Positions 1 to 16,948 are shown, counted from the first letter of the stretch. The stretch is DNA of 64,000 nt from Chlorocebus sabaeus (GCF_047675955.1 NC_132914.1:44540521-44604520), one strand, 5' to 3'. Translations and numbers: made by a program. Notes: generated by a model from the sequence alone, not told the origin.

Positions 1-430
1 CCCCCAGCCTCGCTGCTGCCTTGCCGGTAGATCACAGACTGCTGTGCTAGCAATGAGGGAGGCTCCGTGGGTGTGGGACACTCCCGGCCAGGTGTGGGAT
101 ATGATCTCCTGGTGTGCCTGTCTGCTTAAAGCGCAGTATTGGGGTGGGAGTTACCCGATTTTCCAGGTGTTGTGTGTCTCAGTTCCCCTGGCTAGGAAAA
201 GGGATTCCCTTCCCCCTTGCGCTTTCCAGGTGAGGCAATGCCTCGCCCTGCTTCAGCTCTCGCTGGTCGGGCTGCAGCAGCTGACCAGCACCGATCGTCT
301 GGCACTCCCCAGTGAGATGAACCCAGTACCTCAGTTGAAAATGCAGAAATCGCCGGTCTTCTGTGTCGCTCGCGCTGGGAGTTGGAGACTGGAGCTGTTC
401 CTATTCGGCCATCTTGCTCCGCGCCCCTCC
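1..430 (-). mobile_element. L1PA 5' UTR, 5' end of a minus-strand L1
   Basis: Read on the minus strand, this is the first ~430 nt of a primate L1 5' UTR. It matches the start of the L1 at 45834 almost base for base and ends at the usual GC-rich 5' terminus near 430. The rest of the element lies outside the window to the left, so its completeness cannot be judged. Because the canonical 5' end is present, this copy was not 5'-truncated at insertion. In the L1 family this segment carries the internal RNA polymerase II promoter and an antisense promoter. Similarity to the 45834 copy suggests an L1PA6/7-like age; that is inference. Confidence 0.93.
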
Positions 431-484
431 TATGGTACCTTTATACACAGAAATTCTATGCCATCATTAAAAATGATGTTGTAA
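44..484 (+). other. Antisense open frame across L1 5' UTR (ORF0 region)
   Basis: A 146-codon frame runs antisense through the L1 5' UTR and out past its 5' end into flanking DNA. The same frame is open in the L1s at 17447-17974 and 45816-46334, and all three share a hydrophobic LELFLFGHL segment at the L1 border. Primate L1s are known to have an antisense promoter and a short antisense frame (ORF0) in this region. Whether this frame equals ORF0 in the older subfamily, or is translated, cannot be read from the sequence. Confidence 0.4.
406..416 (-). promoter_or_regulatory. YY1-type motif at L1 +12 to +22
   Basis: The minus strand reads CAAGATGGCCG just inside the L1 5' end. This is the known YY1 site that positions L1 transcription initiation. 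It is intact here and in the copy at 45845, but altered in the copy ending at 17939. Confidence 0.75.
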
Positions 485-2089
485 AATAACATTTATTTAC
501 CTGAAAATATATCACAAGAAATTTTTAAGTGCAAGGATATAAACACCTGTATGGAGTATGTACAATATGTTCCCATCTTTGGAAAGTATATACATATATG
601 CCTAGAAAAACATCCAGAAACCTATTAGACAAATGTCAACTATAGTTAATTATTGGGTAGTGAAATTGAGTTTTAATTTTCTTGTAGTTCTGAATTTGTG
701 CTTATTTTACAATAAATGAACAGTAATTACAAATTTTTAAAGACTTTTGGAAAACCTTTTGGAAAGAAATTATTGCTGCTCTTATAAGAACCATCGACAG
801 ATATTGTTTCATTCCTTCTGCTCTGAGAAGTATGCAAAGTATGGTCATAGAAACTATGTGGGCTATGAAAAGGTGCACATAAAGGTTATTCAAAGGGTTG
901 GATTGTATAAGGCACCAGTATAACCTTGCCACAAACAGGTTTACTCTTATGAAACAAATATATCTAGGTGGGTTCCTCTTTTACTAAATATTTTCCTATT
1001 GACACAGCTTTACACGTCAATGTTTAATTGCTTTGTATAATTTGCATTAAGCACTATAACATTATGCTACACAATTCTTCAACCGATAACAAGACTTGAA
1101 CCTGCAATAATGTCATTCCCAAGAAAGATGACACAGGATTTTTGTATGGGTACCTCCACAGAGCATGGTGGTTAAGGAGGTTCTGTCATAGGCTCTGAGC
1201 CTGTGTAGAAATTAGGAGGCAAACCCTAGGTCATGATGGAAGTATGCATCCAGCAGAATAGAAAAGGGTCGTTATGGCCTTCAACTGCAGACATTAACAA
1301 GTGTCTCCTAACCTGCTTCATTCCTGGCATGTGGGAACACAACCTTGAAGATCTGGATTCAAGTTAAGCCTCTTGAATGTTAAATATGTAAGCATGTAAA
1401 AATCTGGAATCCTTTATAGATTATTACATTTTAAAGTTGATCATTTACACAGAGCATTAAATTAAACAGGCACACTCTTTATATATAAACAAACAAACAA
1501 ACTCTCCAGTGATTTATTTTCTCACCATGTAATTTCAATTTCTGATGGATTTTGGTGCACATATTGCATCGTTTATACAAAAATTTCACTTAAAGGTGGC
1601 CATAAATTTTAAGCTGCAGGTGAACTATCAGGAGAATAGGTGGAAGTCATTTACAAAACTGGAATGAGCCCAAGACACGATGGAAAAACCCAAGCTTCTA
1701 TAGATGCTTTCCAGAATTTTTAGGGTTCAGGATGATCATGTTTAATTCCCAAAGCTGCAATTTCTAGCAGCATAGAAACTCTCAAAAATGCAGAAGGAAA
1801 TGATTCAGAACTGAAAGAGGATAAGTCATCCGATGAATGGTCAGAATAAAGCCTAATGTCAGTAGGTGGCATGCATGACTTCAGTTATTTGACATACACT
1901 TACCGAGCACCTGCTCAGTAAATCATAGGCCCCAAAGATAATTTCCTGGAGGAATGTGTGACTCAAGGCTACTTGGTCTGCCTGTGTCCTTCCTCTGTAG
2001 CTCATAAGCACTCTACATGTGCAAAGTCAAGTTTCAGTGAACGTCAAGGGGAACAGTGAGAAAAGAAGTGAGAAAGGTGCAACAGCTGA

Positions 2090-2111
2090 GTGTGTGTGTG
2101 TGTGTGTGTGT
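2090..2111 (+). repeat. (TG)n microsatellite
   Basis: Eleven uninterrupted TG units, likely to vary in length between individuals. Confidence 0.95.
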
Positions 2112-2213
2112 AATGGAGAGAGAGGTGCCAGCAAAATTTAGCTTTCCCTTCTTTCCAGGTCTCTTTGCTTCAGGAGCTGGGGAAGTGTTGCAGTCATCTC
2201 CTTTTCCCTTTTT

Positions 2214-2298
2214 AGCTCTTCTTCAGTCCCCACCTCCTCAAATAACCTCTGGAGCTTGGAATGATTTATCTGATTAATTGTTCTCAGGATAACCATGT
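2214..2298 (+). repeat. 86-bp duplicated segment, copy A
   Basis: This stretch aligns end to end with 7794-7878 at roughly 87% identity in direct orientation. The homology starts at AGCTCTT and ends at AACC(A/G)TGT. Copy A lies in otherwise unrecognised DNA, whereas copy B interrupts a Tigger-type element. I do not recognise it as a known repeat. Confidence 0.8.
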
Positions 2299-3079
2299 GG
2301 GCATAAGAGGAAAGCAGGTTACTGATGCTACTGTGGCCTCCTAGCAATGGACACAATCAATGTTCATTGGTTTGGGATGTTAGGCTGCAAGCGTCTTTAG
2401 GGAGCTGTATATTTTCCATATGTGTTGAGAAGTATAGCAAAGTCTAAGAGAATTAATTGAGAGAATTTGGTTACCCTACTTTCTGGCTTGCTAAGGGTTA
2501 ACTTTCTAAATTCCAAAATCCTTTTTGTGTCTCCTCTCATTAAAATTATAAAATAATTCATTTCATTTTTTTGTCTTAGCAAATAGAGCATTTTGACTAT
2601 AACACAAGATGTTGTGGTTGATTAACTTGTTTCATACTGTAAAGAACTAAAGATGTCAAAGGATGTTGACATTAAACACACCTTAGAAGTTGTTATGATT
2701 TTTCACTTGTAATTTTTTCCATAACATTAGACTATTGACTGTGAAAGAAAAAATCTGATTACTCAAAGATTTTTTTTTTTTAGATTGTGATTATTCTAGA
2801 CTTACTGCACTGTTCATGAACCTTTAGTAAAGTTGATGCATAAGTGTTTTCTGGAGTTCAAAAAATAAATGATTCTTGGACAAAGAAGGATTCAAAATAC
2901 TTTTCCTCATTTTTCCAGTCAAAATATTTTTTTTTGTTTTAGATCAGATCATTGAAAAATATCCCACAAGTTATAAAGATTAATAAAACTGGAGAAATAT
3001 AGAAGTCTGATTATTGAAATGACATTGTCACATAAATTTCATTAAAGGAACCATTAGGCTAAAGTGTTTTTATGTGTAT

Positions 3080-3095
3080 TAAACTGTGCTATCTA
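3080..3095 (+). repeat. Left target-site duplication of twin-primed L1
   Basis: TAAACTGTGCTATCTA is repeated exactly at 6648-6663. It abuts the antisense poly(A) (T-rich) end of the L1 on its right. The first-strand nick would be TCTA/AA on the plus strand, a plausible variant of the L1 endonuclease site TTTT/AA. Confidence 0.92.
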
Positions 3096-3246
3096 TTTTT
3101 TTTTAATTTATTTATTATTATTAAACTTCAAGTTGTAGGGTACATGTGCACAACGTGCAGGTTTGCTACATATGTATACTTGTGCCATGTTGGTGTGCTG
3201 CACCCATCAACTCGTCATTTACATCAGGTATAACTCCCAATGCAAT

Positions 3247-3268
3247 CCCTCCCCCCTCCCCCCTCCCC
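3247..3268 (-). other. G-rich tract of L1 3' UTR
   Basis: Runs of six and seven C on plus give a G-run array on the L1 sense strand. This is the conserved polypurine tract of primate L1 3' UTRs and can form a G-quadruplex. Confidence 0.8.
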
Positions 3269-3323
3269 ATGATAGGCCCCGGTGTGTGATGTTCCCCTTC
3301 CCGAGTCCAAGTGATCTCATTGT

Positions 3324-6647
<3,324 letters not shown>

Positions 6648-6663
6648 TAAACTGTGCTATCTA
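6648..6663 (+). repeat. Right target-site duplication of twin-primed L1
   Basis: Exact 16-bp copy of 3080-3095, directly abutting the inverted L1 5' segment. Confidence 0.92.
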
Positions 6664-7379
6664 AACTACCAGGGACTTTTTTTTTTTTTTAAGCAGCCTA
6701 ATTATAAGAGAAATGGGTTAAGAGGAAGCTAATTAAGTAATTTATCGAAGGCTCAAGTATAAACAAGACAACAATTCGAGATTCTTATTTTGCAGATGGT
6801 ATTTTTCACTGCTTCCTTCACTTCTTGGATGCTTCATATTTCACATTATTTTAGGAACAATTCACTCCCAGAGGATCGTGGATGTACAGTCAGTTTGGTC
6901 TTGCTGAGTCAACGTGTGCCCGTGTTCTCGCAAATCTCCAGGCAACGTTCACTGACAAGACAGAGGGAGCTGTGCTCAGCATTTTCTTCAAATTGCAGTC
7001 TGAAAAATGCTGTGAAAATGATGTTCACTGTTGTTTGTTTCACCCATTCTCAGTACTGAGACGTCAAAATTACTATTTCTGAGTACAGCATGTGTTCTTA
7101 TTAAAGATAAGTAAAGTGTTTTTAAGACTCAGCTAGGTGTTTCATTAAATGTGATATATGCAGCAACATATAAAGTATATCATTTATTCACCTTGAGATC
7201 CTATTAGGAATGTGCATTTGTGTGATGTCTAACTGATATCATATGGTGCACTAAAACAGGGCTTTTCTATTTAAGAACCATTTCACCATGGGTTTGGGGA
7301 AAGTTACGTATCTCAGGAAGTGTTTAGCTTCCAATAGCTTTTCCTCTCTTTTTTAAGTGCAGTAATATATCTTAAAAAC
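6664..7379. other. Unrecognised intergenic DNA
   Basis: AT-rich sequence with a T-run at 6678-6691 and two overlapping small ORFs (6790-7082) without recognisable features. Nothing else is seen. Confidence 0.55.
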
Positions 7380-7514
7380 ATATATGTATATGTATGCATG
7401 TGTGTATATATACAGTAAATATATATACACACTATATATATACTGAAATGTTATGCAGCACATCACACTGTGTGTGTATATATATACATACAGTAAATAC
7501 ACACACACACACAG
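7380..7514 (+). repeat. TA/CA-rich region with inverted Tigger-end fragment
   Basis: Alternating TA and CA tracts surround a 25-bp piece (7442-7466) that is the inverted complement of 7516-7540 with two mismatches. The latter is the left end of the Tigger-type element. The phrase ACAGTAAATA also occurs twice, near 7412 and 7490, which suggests local duplication and inversion. Confidence 0.7.
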
Positions 7515-7793
7515 AGTAATGTGCTGTATAACATTTCAGTCAACAACAAACCACGTGTGAGACATTCGTTCCATTTTAATGGAGCTGAAAAATTCCTGTT
7601 GTCTAGTGACATCATAGCCATCATAATGTAGCATAATGCATTACTCACGTATTTCTGGTCATGCTAGTGTAAACAAACCTACTGCGCTTCCAGTTGTATA
7701 AAAGTATAGCACATACAATTATGTACAGTACGTGATACTCAATAATGATGACAAGCAACACAACTATGCTACTGGTTTATGTATTTGCTATAC

Positions 7794-7878
7794 AGCTCTT
7801 ATTCAGTCCCCACCCCTTCAAATAACCTCTGGGGCTTGGACTGATTTATCTGATTAGCTGTTCTCACAATAACCGTGT
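7794..7878 (+). repeat. 86-bp duplicated segment, copy B, inside Tigger element
   Basis: Direct-orientation homologue of 2214-2298 with about eleven substitutions. Tigger-like sequence stops at TTTGCTATAC and resumes with CTATATGTTAAACC, so this is an insertion into the transposon. No poly(A) tail or clear target duplication is visible beyond a CTATA repeat that the transposon may have had natively. Confidence 0.8.
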
Positions 7879-8218
7879 TAAACTATATGTTAAACCATAC
7901 TTTTTAACATTATTTTAGAGTTTACTCCCTCTACTCATGAAAAAAAAATTAACTGTAAGACAGCCTCAGGCAAGTCCTTCAGGAGGTGTTCCTGAAAGCA
8001 CTGTAGAAGATGATAGCTTCATGTGTGTTATTACACCGAAGACCTTCCAGTGAGGCAAGCTGTGGAGGGTGGAGGTAGAAGACAGTGATATTGATGATCC
8101 TGACTTTGTATATGCCTAGACTGATGTGTATACTTACATCTTAGTTCTTAGCAAAAAAAAAGGTTTAAAAATTTTTAAAAAAGAATTAAAAAAAGACATT
8201 TTAAAAATATAAAGAGGT

Positions 8219-8540
8219 GGCCGGGTGCTGTGGCTCATGCCTGTAATTCCAGCACTTCGAGAGGCCAAGGCAGGTGGATCACTTGAGTCCAAGAGTTTGA
8301 GACCAGTATAGGCAATATGGTGAAGCCTCATCTCTACAAAAAATACAAAAATTAGCCAGGCATGGTGGTGCGCATCAGTAGTCCCAGCTACTGAGGAGGA
8401 TGAGGCAGGAGGGTTGTTGAGCCCTGGAGGTCGAAGCTGCAGTGAGCTGAGATCACACCACAACATTCCAGCCTGGGCAACAGAGACACACCCTGTCTCA
8501 AAAATAAAAAAATATATAATAAAAAAATAATAAATAAATA
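8219..8540 (+). mobile_element. AluJ/S-like element A
   Basis: Full-length dimeric Alu starting GGCCGGGTGCTG, with both arms, the middle A-rich linker (ACAAAAAATACAAAAATTAG) and an A/T-rich tail to 8540. It has many substitutions, so it is an old copy. It is inserted in the Tigger-type element. Confidence 0.93.
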
Positions 8541-8637
8541 CTGGACATGGGAATGCGAAAGACATCTGGTCGACCTTAGACATGAGAAGCTGAGAGCCAG
8601 CTTGTTGACCTTAGACATGGGATATTTTATATTTTTT

Positions 8638-8741
8638 TATATATGTACATGTACATATATGCGTATATATGTACATGTACATATATGCGTATATATGTAC
8701 ATGTACATATATGCGTATATATGTACATACACATATATACG
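8638..8741 (+). repeat. 26-bp palindromic minisatellite, four units
   Basis: Four tandem 26-bp units (8638, 8664, 8690, 8716). The first three are identical and the fourth has three changes. Each of the first three contains a perfect 22-bp palindrome built from ATATATGTACA and its complement, separated by GCGT. Confidence 0.93.
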
Positions 8742-8974
8742 AAGAAGCTTATGGAACAAGGCTAAAAGAAAGCAAACATTTTTGTCAACTCTACAGTATG
8801 TTTGTGCTTTAAGGTAAGTGGTATTACAAAAGATTCATAACGTTAAAAAATGCAAAAGTTTAAATTAAAAATGTTACAGTAAGCTAAGGTTAATTTATTA
8901 TTGAAGCAAGAAAAAATATTTTTTATGAATTCAGTGTAGGCTAAGTGCTCAGTCTTTAGAAAGACTGCAGTAGT

Positions 8975-9102
8975 GTACAGTAATGCCCTAGACCTTCCTA
9001 TTCACTCACTACTCACTCACAGTGGAGCTTGCAGGACTGGAAGATGCTCTGGGTGAGTCAGTGAGTGGTGAGTGAACATGAAGGCCTAGGGCATTACTGT
9101 AC
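8975..9102 (+). repeat. Fold-back (imperfect palindrome) in Tigger element
   Basis: The left arm at 8975-9020 (starts GTACAGTAATGCCCTAG) is complementary to the right arm at about 9057-9102 (ends CTAGGGCATTACTGTAC) with about six mismatches in 46 bp. The loop is about 36 nt. Confidence 0.85.
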
Positions 9103-9429
9103 TTTCAATATTTATACCATTTAAATCTTTATACCATTACTTTAAACTTTTTATACCATACTTTTGTTGTAACTTTTCTATGTTTAAATATGTTTAGATA
9201 CATGAATACCCAGCACTGTGTTACAACTGCCTACAGTATTCAGTACAGTAGCATGCTGTATAGGTTTGTAGCCTAGGAGCTGTAGACTTTACCATGTAGT
9301 TCAGGTGTATAGTAGGTAGGCTACACCATCTAGGTTTGTGCAAGTACACTCTATGATGTTTGCACAATGACAAAATCACCTAGTGATGCATTCCCCAGAA
9401 TGTATTCTTGTTATTAAGCAACACATACT

Positions 9430-9470
9430 ATTGTGTGTGTATATAAATATATACACACACACAGATATAT
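9430..9470 (+). repeat. (TG)n/(TA)n/(CA)n tract
   Basis: Alternating TG, TA and CA dinucleotides immediately after the transposon end. Confidence 0.85.
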
Positions 9471-10696
9471 AAGAAGTAAATAGAATAAAATAAGATAGAT
9501 ATTATAAATACTTGGAGGTCATGCCACATGAGATTTCTTCCAATAAATGAGAAGTGAAATTGCCTCTGGCGGTTAAATTTTAAATCAACACATTACTAAG
9601 ATATGCAGTCAGTCCCCTTAAAGAAAAAGTATGGCTCCCAGGCCATGGTGTACGGGTAATGAAAAGACAGGATGCGTAATTGACCAAGGACTCTAGCTTC
9701 CGTGCTCTGAAATCATTCACCATGTTGTATTGAGGCCAAGCTTCCTGTGGGCTGCTCCCAGCCATGACTGAGTGCAACCAGAACACTAAGGCATTTCTGC
9801 AAGACAGGGCATTTCTACAGCCCACTTTGCCACAAGTGACCCTTCTTGCCCCACATCCTGCCCCCAGTGCCTTGATGAACCTTCCTCCAACTGTAAATGT
9901 CTAAGATGCTTCCTCCTGCCCTTCCCCTTTCTCCTTCGTTCAGGGTCAGGCTTGCATCATAGATCAAGGGCTATCCAAGCTTTCCTCAGCTCCTTCCTTT
10001 AATAAAATCCATGCATGTTTAATCCCATCTTGACACGTACTTCCTGGACTAACACACAGACCAAACTATAATTGTATGATTGATTAATACACTAATGTAG
10101 CTTAAAAATAAAACATGTTGCTCTCAGAAAAAGATTGGTCAGCTCTGGGAGTTGTGAAAAAGGATGACACACAAAGCTGAACCTGCTCAGCTCATGCCTC
10201 TCTGACAGAGGAAGTGACAGCAACGTACCAGCCCAAACACTATTCTTGTTTTTGCAATGGATATATCTGGTGCCATAAAATATTTAGTTCATCTAGTAAC
10301 ACACTTTGTTCTGAGTTCATGCTTTCCAGATGATGTTGAGTTGACTTTTTGACTTCCTCCTCGGCCTATCTCCAGGGAGCAATGTATTAGTTACATGGAT
10401 GTAGCCCATGAGGGATTTCTTGGAAATTTGGAGAACTGCATTCTAGAGACTCAAAACTGTAACTGCTGAGTGGAGCATCTATGGGCAAGAGCAGAATCAC
10501 TGAATACTTGAGGAGGGCTGCAGGATGGCCTGGTTTCTGTGGGAGTGATCTGGTAGGTTCTGCCAAGGAAAACTGGATGGTGTCTGGCATGTATTCAGCA
10601 AGTAATAAATGCTAGCAAGCACTTTTGTTATTGGATTATGGAAGGAATTGTCATCTAAAAGGAAAAACATTAAGTTTTCTTTAAAATATTATTATG
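9471..10696. other. Unrecognised DNA, possible LTR-like stretch
   Basis: No coding signal. Around 9600-10055 the sequence is pyrimidine-rich and ends with AATAAA (10001-10006) followed by a TAACACA-like end, which is reminiscent of an old LTR. I cannot identify it or find both ends. The remainder to 10696 shows nothing. Confidence 0.4.
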
Positions 10697-11155
10697 TTAG
10701 TTTCCTAAGGCTGCCATACCAAAGTACCACAAACTAGATAACTTAAAGCAAAAGAAATCTATTCTCACTGTTTTGGAGATTAGAAGTCTGAAAAGAAGAC
10801 GTCAGCAAGGCTGGTGCCTTTCGGAGGCTCTGGGGGAGAATCTGCTCCATGTCTGTGTCCTGGCTTCTGGTGAACAAAGGCAATGCTTGGTGTTCCTTGG
10901 CTTGTAGATACCTCACTCCAGTCTCTGCCTCCAGCTTCATGTGGCCTTCTGTTTGTGTATCTCTGTTTCTTCACATGACTGTCTTCTCATAGAAACACTA
11001 GTCATATGGAATTAGGAGTCTACCTCACTCCACTATGACCTCATCTTAGCTTATTACATCTGCAAGGACCCTATTCCCACATAAGGTCACATTCTGAGGT
11101 ATCATGGGTTTGGATTTCAACATATTTTTGGCAGGACACACAATTCAACTCATAT
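10697..11155 (+). mobile_element. Medium-reiterated repeat, copy R1
   Basis: It starts TTAGTTTCCTAAGGCTGCC and continues with TACCACAAACTAGATAAC, the CTTGGCTTGTAGATACCTCA block and AAGGTCACATTCTGAGG, ending near CACAATTCAACTCAT. This is a familiar dispersed mammalian repeat. A second diverged copy lies at 30031-30468 and has discrete ends inside an L1M, so it is a mobile-element fossil. I cannot name the family with confidence. Confidence 0.7.
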
Positions 11156-12373
11156 TGGACTTTATGACTCTATGAAATTACTCAAGAGAATAGCTTCATA
11201 ATGCATAAGACATAAAAATTGGGTAATTCAAGACATTACAAACTTTATAGTTAATGTTTGTTCAAATTAGCTTAAAGGAAGAGGTGGGGTGTAAAAAAGA
11301 GGAGGAGGAGGGGCAACTTGTAGAAATGGAACCCAGAGACAGAAGGGGCCCAAGAGAGCTCATAACTTATTTCTATAAAATAAAGAATTTCCTTGCTGTC
11401 TATGAGCACTTGGCCGCTTTAGGTTGAGGACTATGCTCTGAATTGTCTACTCATCTCACACCCCTGCCTAATTGTACACTCACATTTTGTCATACAGTCC
11501 ATCTCCACACAGTTTCTTCTTTCATCTGGCCCACCACAATCCCTCCAACCCTGCCTGGAGGCTAAAGCAAATAAAATATATTTACTGTTCTGTACATTTA
11601 GATAATAAAAGAACACTGAGTCTCCACATTCGAATTTCCTTGCAATGTTAGATTGCTTGCTCTAGTTTAGCCTATTAAATATGGGCAAAATACATTGAAA
11701 ATATTTTCTCTATTTTGTGACATTAACTTTTGACTTTCAGCTAATCATTTAAATGTGTGCCACCAGAAAACACAGCTTCATAATTGTCTCCATGTTTACA
11801 TTCCTCAGGGTTGAAGCATAGCAATTTGAAAGGATGCAGTTTAAGAATTAATATAGAGAGACAAAAATGACAGAGAATTATAAAGAGGCCCCATGGTTTT
11901 GGGAGCTATTCCCTGGCAATCCCTTGTGTTTGATTTAAAAAAAAAAAAAAAAAAGAAAAGAAAGAAAAAAGGAAAAAAAGCAAGGCAGATGTTGAGTGCT
12001 CTAGGCTATTCTGCATTTATGGAATTTTCCACTAGGTAATATGCATTCAGGTCACATACACAGTGAGATTTCCTGCAGTGATGGTACAGATAAAAAGGCT
12101 GTGCAACTTGGTGATAATTGTGCTCCATTTAAGCAAACCATCAACTGGTGCATTTTTACAGCAATTGTCTCAGAAACATGAGAGATGCTTTTGTGTGCAT
12201 GCTTTAAATATGGATTCATTGGCACCCAAAGAACAATAGGATGCATTATGAAATGCATCTTAATGAGAAATAAGCATTGGTAGGTCTTCTGAGTTCATGT
12301 TTCTATACCACTTTTAAGCCACTATTTAATTAATGGTATTTCTTTGTTCAAATTTAGAGGTAAATCTCTTCTC
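11156..12373. other. Unrecognised intergenic DNA
   Basis: Contains a short GAG-rich run near 11300-11315 and an A/G-rich stretch at 11938-11980. No gene or clear repeat is seen; small ORFs lack features. Confidence 0.55.
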
Positions 12374-12692
12374 ATTTTTATTTTATTTTATTTATTTATT
12401 TTGAGATTGAATTTCACTCTGTCGCCCATGCTGGAGTGCAGTGGCACAATCTCGGCTCACTGCAACCTCTGCCTCCCAGGTTCAAGCAATTCTCCTGCCT
12501 CAGCCTCCCAGCCTCCCAAGTAGCTGGGATTACAGGCATGCACCACCACGCCCGGCTAATATTTTTGTATTTTTAGTAGAGACTGGGTTTCTTCATATTG
12601 GCCAGGCTGGTCTCGAACTCCTGACCTTGTGATCTGCCCACCTCAGCCTCCCAAAGTGCTAGAATTACAGGTGTGAGCCACCGCATCCAGCC
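12374..12692 (-). mobile_element. AluS-like element B
   Basis: Full-length Alu on the minus strand with its TTTA-rich (antisense tail) end on the left and CCGCATCCAGCC on the right. A small internal duplication (CAGCCTCC twice) near 12500-12520 marks local slippage. Confidence 0.95.
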
Positions 12693-13320
12693 CCTCTTCC
12701 CATTTTCTAGGAGTTGCTTTCCCAGAGCCTGATAACATAATTTAAATACCCATTACCAACTATTATTGGGTTAGTACAGAAGGTTTAGCATCTCCAACCC
12801 ATTGAAGGAGAAGACGAGAAGGAAAAGGAATATTAAAGCAATCCATTTTTATTTTTTAGTTCAGTTTATAATCTAGAGTCAAGATGAATGATTGTGTACT
12901 GTCCATTAATATCTGTGCTTACCACTCCTAGTTGTTAAGCATCAATGTCATCTAACCTTTTGTGGAATATCTGTTGGATTTTTAAGTCTTTCTAGAAGAT
13001 AATTTCCTTTGTTTGCAATGTTGTGCTCGTAGAAGTATTGTTTTTCAACCCAATGCATATCAGCAAATCTGCCTCAGGGCTGCATGAACATATGGGAACT
13101 GGCACAAATATGCCTGAACTGATGCAACAGGAAGTCAGCCACTGCAGGGAAAGGATGGACATAACACTGAAGCTATCAAGCATATTAAAAGTTTCTGGCA
13201 ATAAACAAGACAAAAAATGTCCAACACAATTACATCCAAAGAAACTAGTGACAAGCCAGACTACTTCCTGAAAACATGCCTTTGCAAATAAAATTGATAT
13301 TAAAATTTTATGTAAATTCT
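12693..13320. other. Unrecognised intergenic DNA
   Basis: Two overlapping opposite-strand ORFs near 12992-13271 have no recognisable features. The right boundary is the abrupt start of L1 homology with no poly(A). Confidence 0.55.
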
Positions 13321-15868
<2,548 letters not shown>

Positions 15869-15949
15869 TATAATATTAGCTGGTTATTTTGCTCGTTAAT
15901 TGATGTAGTTTCTTCCTAGTATCAACAGACTTTACATTTTGTCATGTTT

Positions 15950-16948
15950 TTACAATGGCTGGTACCTGTTGTTCCTTTCCATGTTTAGTGCTTCCTTCAG
16001 GATCTCTTGTAGGGCAGGCCTGGTGGTGACAAAATCTCTCAGCATTTGCTTGTCTGTAAAGGATTTTATTTCTCCTTCACTTATGAAACTTAGTTTGGCT
16101 GGATATGAAATTCTGGGTTGAAAATTCTTTTCTTTAAGAATGTTGAATATTGGCCCCCACTCTCTTCTGGCTTGGAGAGTTTCTGCTGAGAGATCTGCTG
16201 TTAGTCTGATGGGCTTCCCTTTGTGGGTAACCCGACCTTTCTCTCTTTCTGACCTTAACATTTTTTCCTTCATTTCAACTTTGGTGAATCTCACAATTAC
16301 GTGTCTTGGAGTTGCTCTTCTCAAGGAGTATCTTTGTAGTGTTCTCTGTATTTCCTGAATTTGAATGTTGGCCTGCCTTACTAGGTTGGGAATATTCTCC
16401 TGGATGATATCCCGCAGAGTGTTTTCCAACTTGGTTTCATTTTCTCCGTCACTTTCAGGCACACCCATCAGACGTAGATTTGGTCTTTTCACATAATCCC
16501 ATATTTCTTGGAGGCTTTGTTCATTTCTTTTTATTCTTTTTTCTCTACACTTCTCTTCTTGCTTCATTTCATTCATTTGATCTTCCATCTCTGATACTCT
16601 TTCTTCCAGTTGATCGAGTCGGTTACTGAAGCTTGTACATTTGTCACGTAGTTCTTGTGTTATGGTTTTCATCTCTATCAGTTCTTTTAAGGACTTCTCT
16701 ACATTGGTTATTCTAGTTAGCCATTCATCAAATCTTTTATCAAGATTTTTAGTTTCTTTGTGCTGGTTACGTAGTTCCTCCTTTAGCTCTGAGAAGTTTG
16801 ATCAACTGAAGCCTTCTTCCCTCAGTTCATCAAAGTCATTCTTTGTCCAGCTTTGTTCCATTGCTGGCAATGAGCTGCGTTCCTTTGGAGGGGGAGAAGC
16901 ACTCTGATTTTTTGAATTTCCAGCTTTTCTGCACTGCTTTTTCCCCAT
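15950..16948 (-). pseudogene. L1 ORF1: L1 ORF1 remnant with premature stop
   Basis: ORF1p is the trimeric RNA-binding chaperone of the L1 particle. The ATG lies opposite 16946-16948 in the usual GATGGGGAAAAAGCAG context. A TGA replaces the expected codon about 50 codons in (FS-like context near 16800). The clean frame at 15950-16672 (240 residues) begins in the coiled coil (LDQLEERVSEMEDQMNEMK), followed by the RRM-like domain (RPNLRLMGVPES) and the C-terminal domain (HKGKPIRLTADLSAETLQAR). The stop is about six codons early compared with the 45834 copy. Confidence 0.92.

Larger units (their letters stand above)
431..3079. other. Unrecognised intergenic DNA
   Basis: This is AT-rich single-copy-looking sequence with no convincing coding frame. 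It holds a short AAAC run at 1486-1502, a (TG)n tract at 2090-2111, a T-run near 2770, and the first copy of an 86-bp duplicated sequence at 2214-2298. Small ORFs here (for example 702-932 and 2056-2277) have no recognisable domain and look like chance. Confidence 0.6.
7515..9432 (+). mobile_element. Tigger-type (Tc1/mariner) DNA transposon fossil
   Basis: The two ends recognisably correspond to a mammalian Tigger-family non-coding consensus: a left end near TAATGTGCTGTATAACA and a right end near TTAAGCAACACATACTA. Internal stretches such as the CTTCAGGAGGTGTTCC region (7978 onward) and GTATTCAGTACAGTAGCATG (9236 onward) fit the same family. I recall the family pattern but not the exact subfamily (MER46-like is my best guess). 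It is interrupted by an 86-bp insert, an Alu and a palindromic minisatellite. There is no transposase frame; these elements are long extinct. Confidence 0.75.

Noticed and set aside
2150..2300. Pyrimidine tract and TTTAG before the 86-bp segment, suggesting an exon with splice acceptor
   Set aside because: The motif is weak, no donor or coding frame is convincing, and the second copy starts two bases away from its own AG by coincidence of homology.
8134..8618. Minus-strand frames of 76 and 149 codons resembling human 'hypothetical proteins'
   Set aside because: They are translated from an antisense Alu (LPRLECCGVISAHCS pattern), a well-known source of spurious ORFs. Similar cases: 12441-12632, 23212-23445, 42133-42450, 63237-63422.
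8638..8741. Short regularly spaced palindromes suggesting a CRISPR array
   Set aside because: The 26-bp units are directly tandem without unique spacers, and the context is primate DNA.
9600..10055. Possible LTR with AATAAA near 10001
   Set aside because: Only one plausible end and no target duplication or family match that I can support; left as an unassigned stretch.
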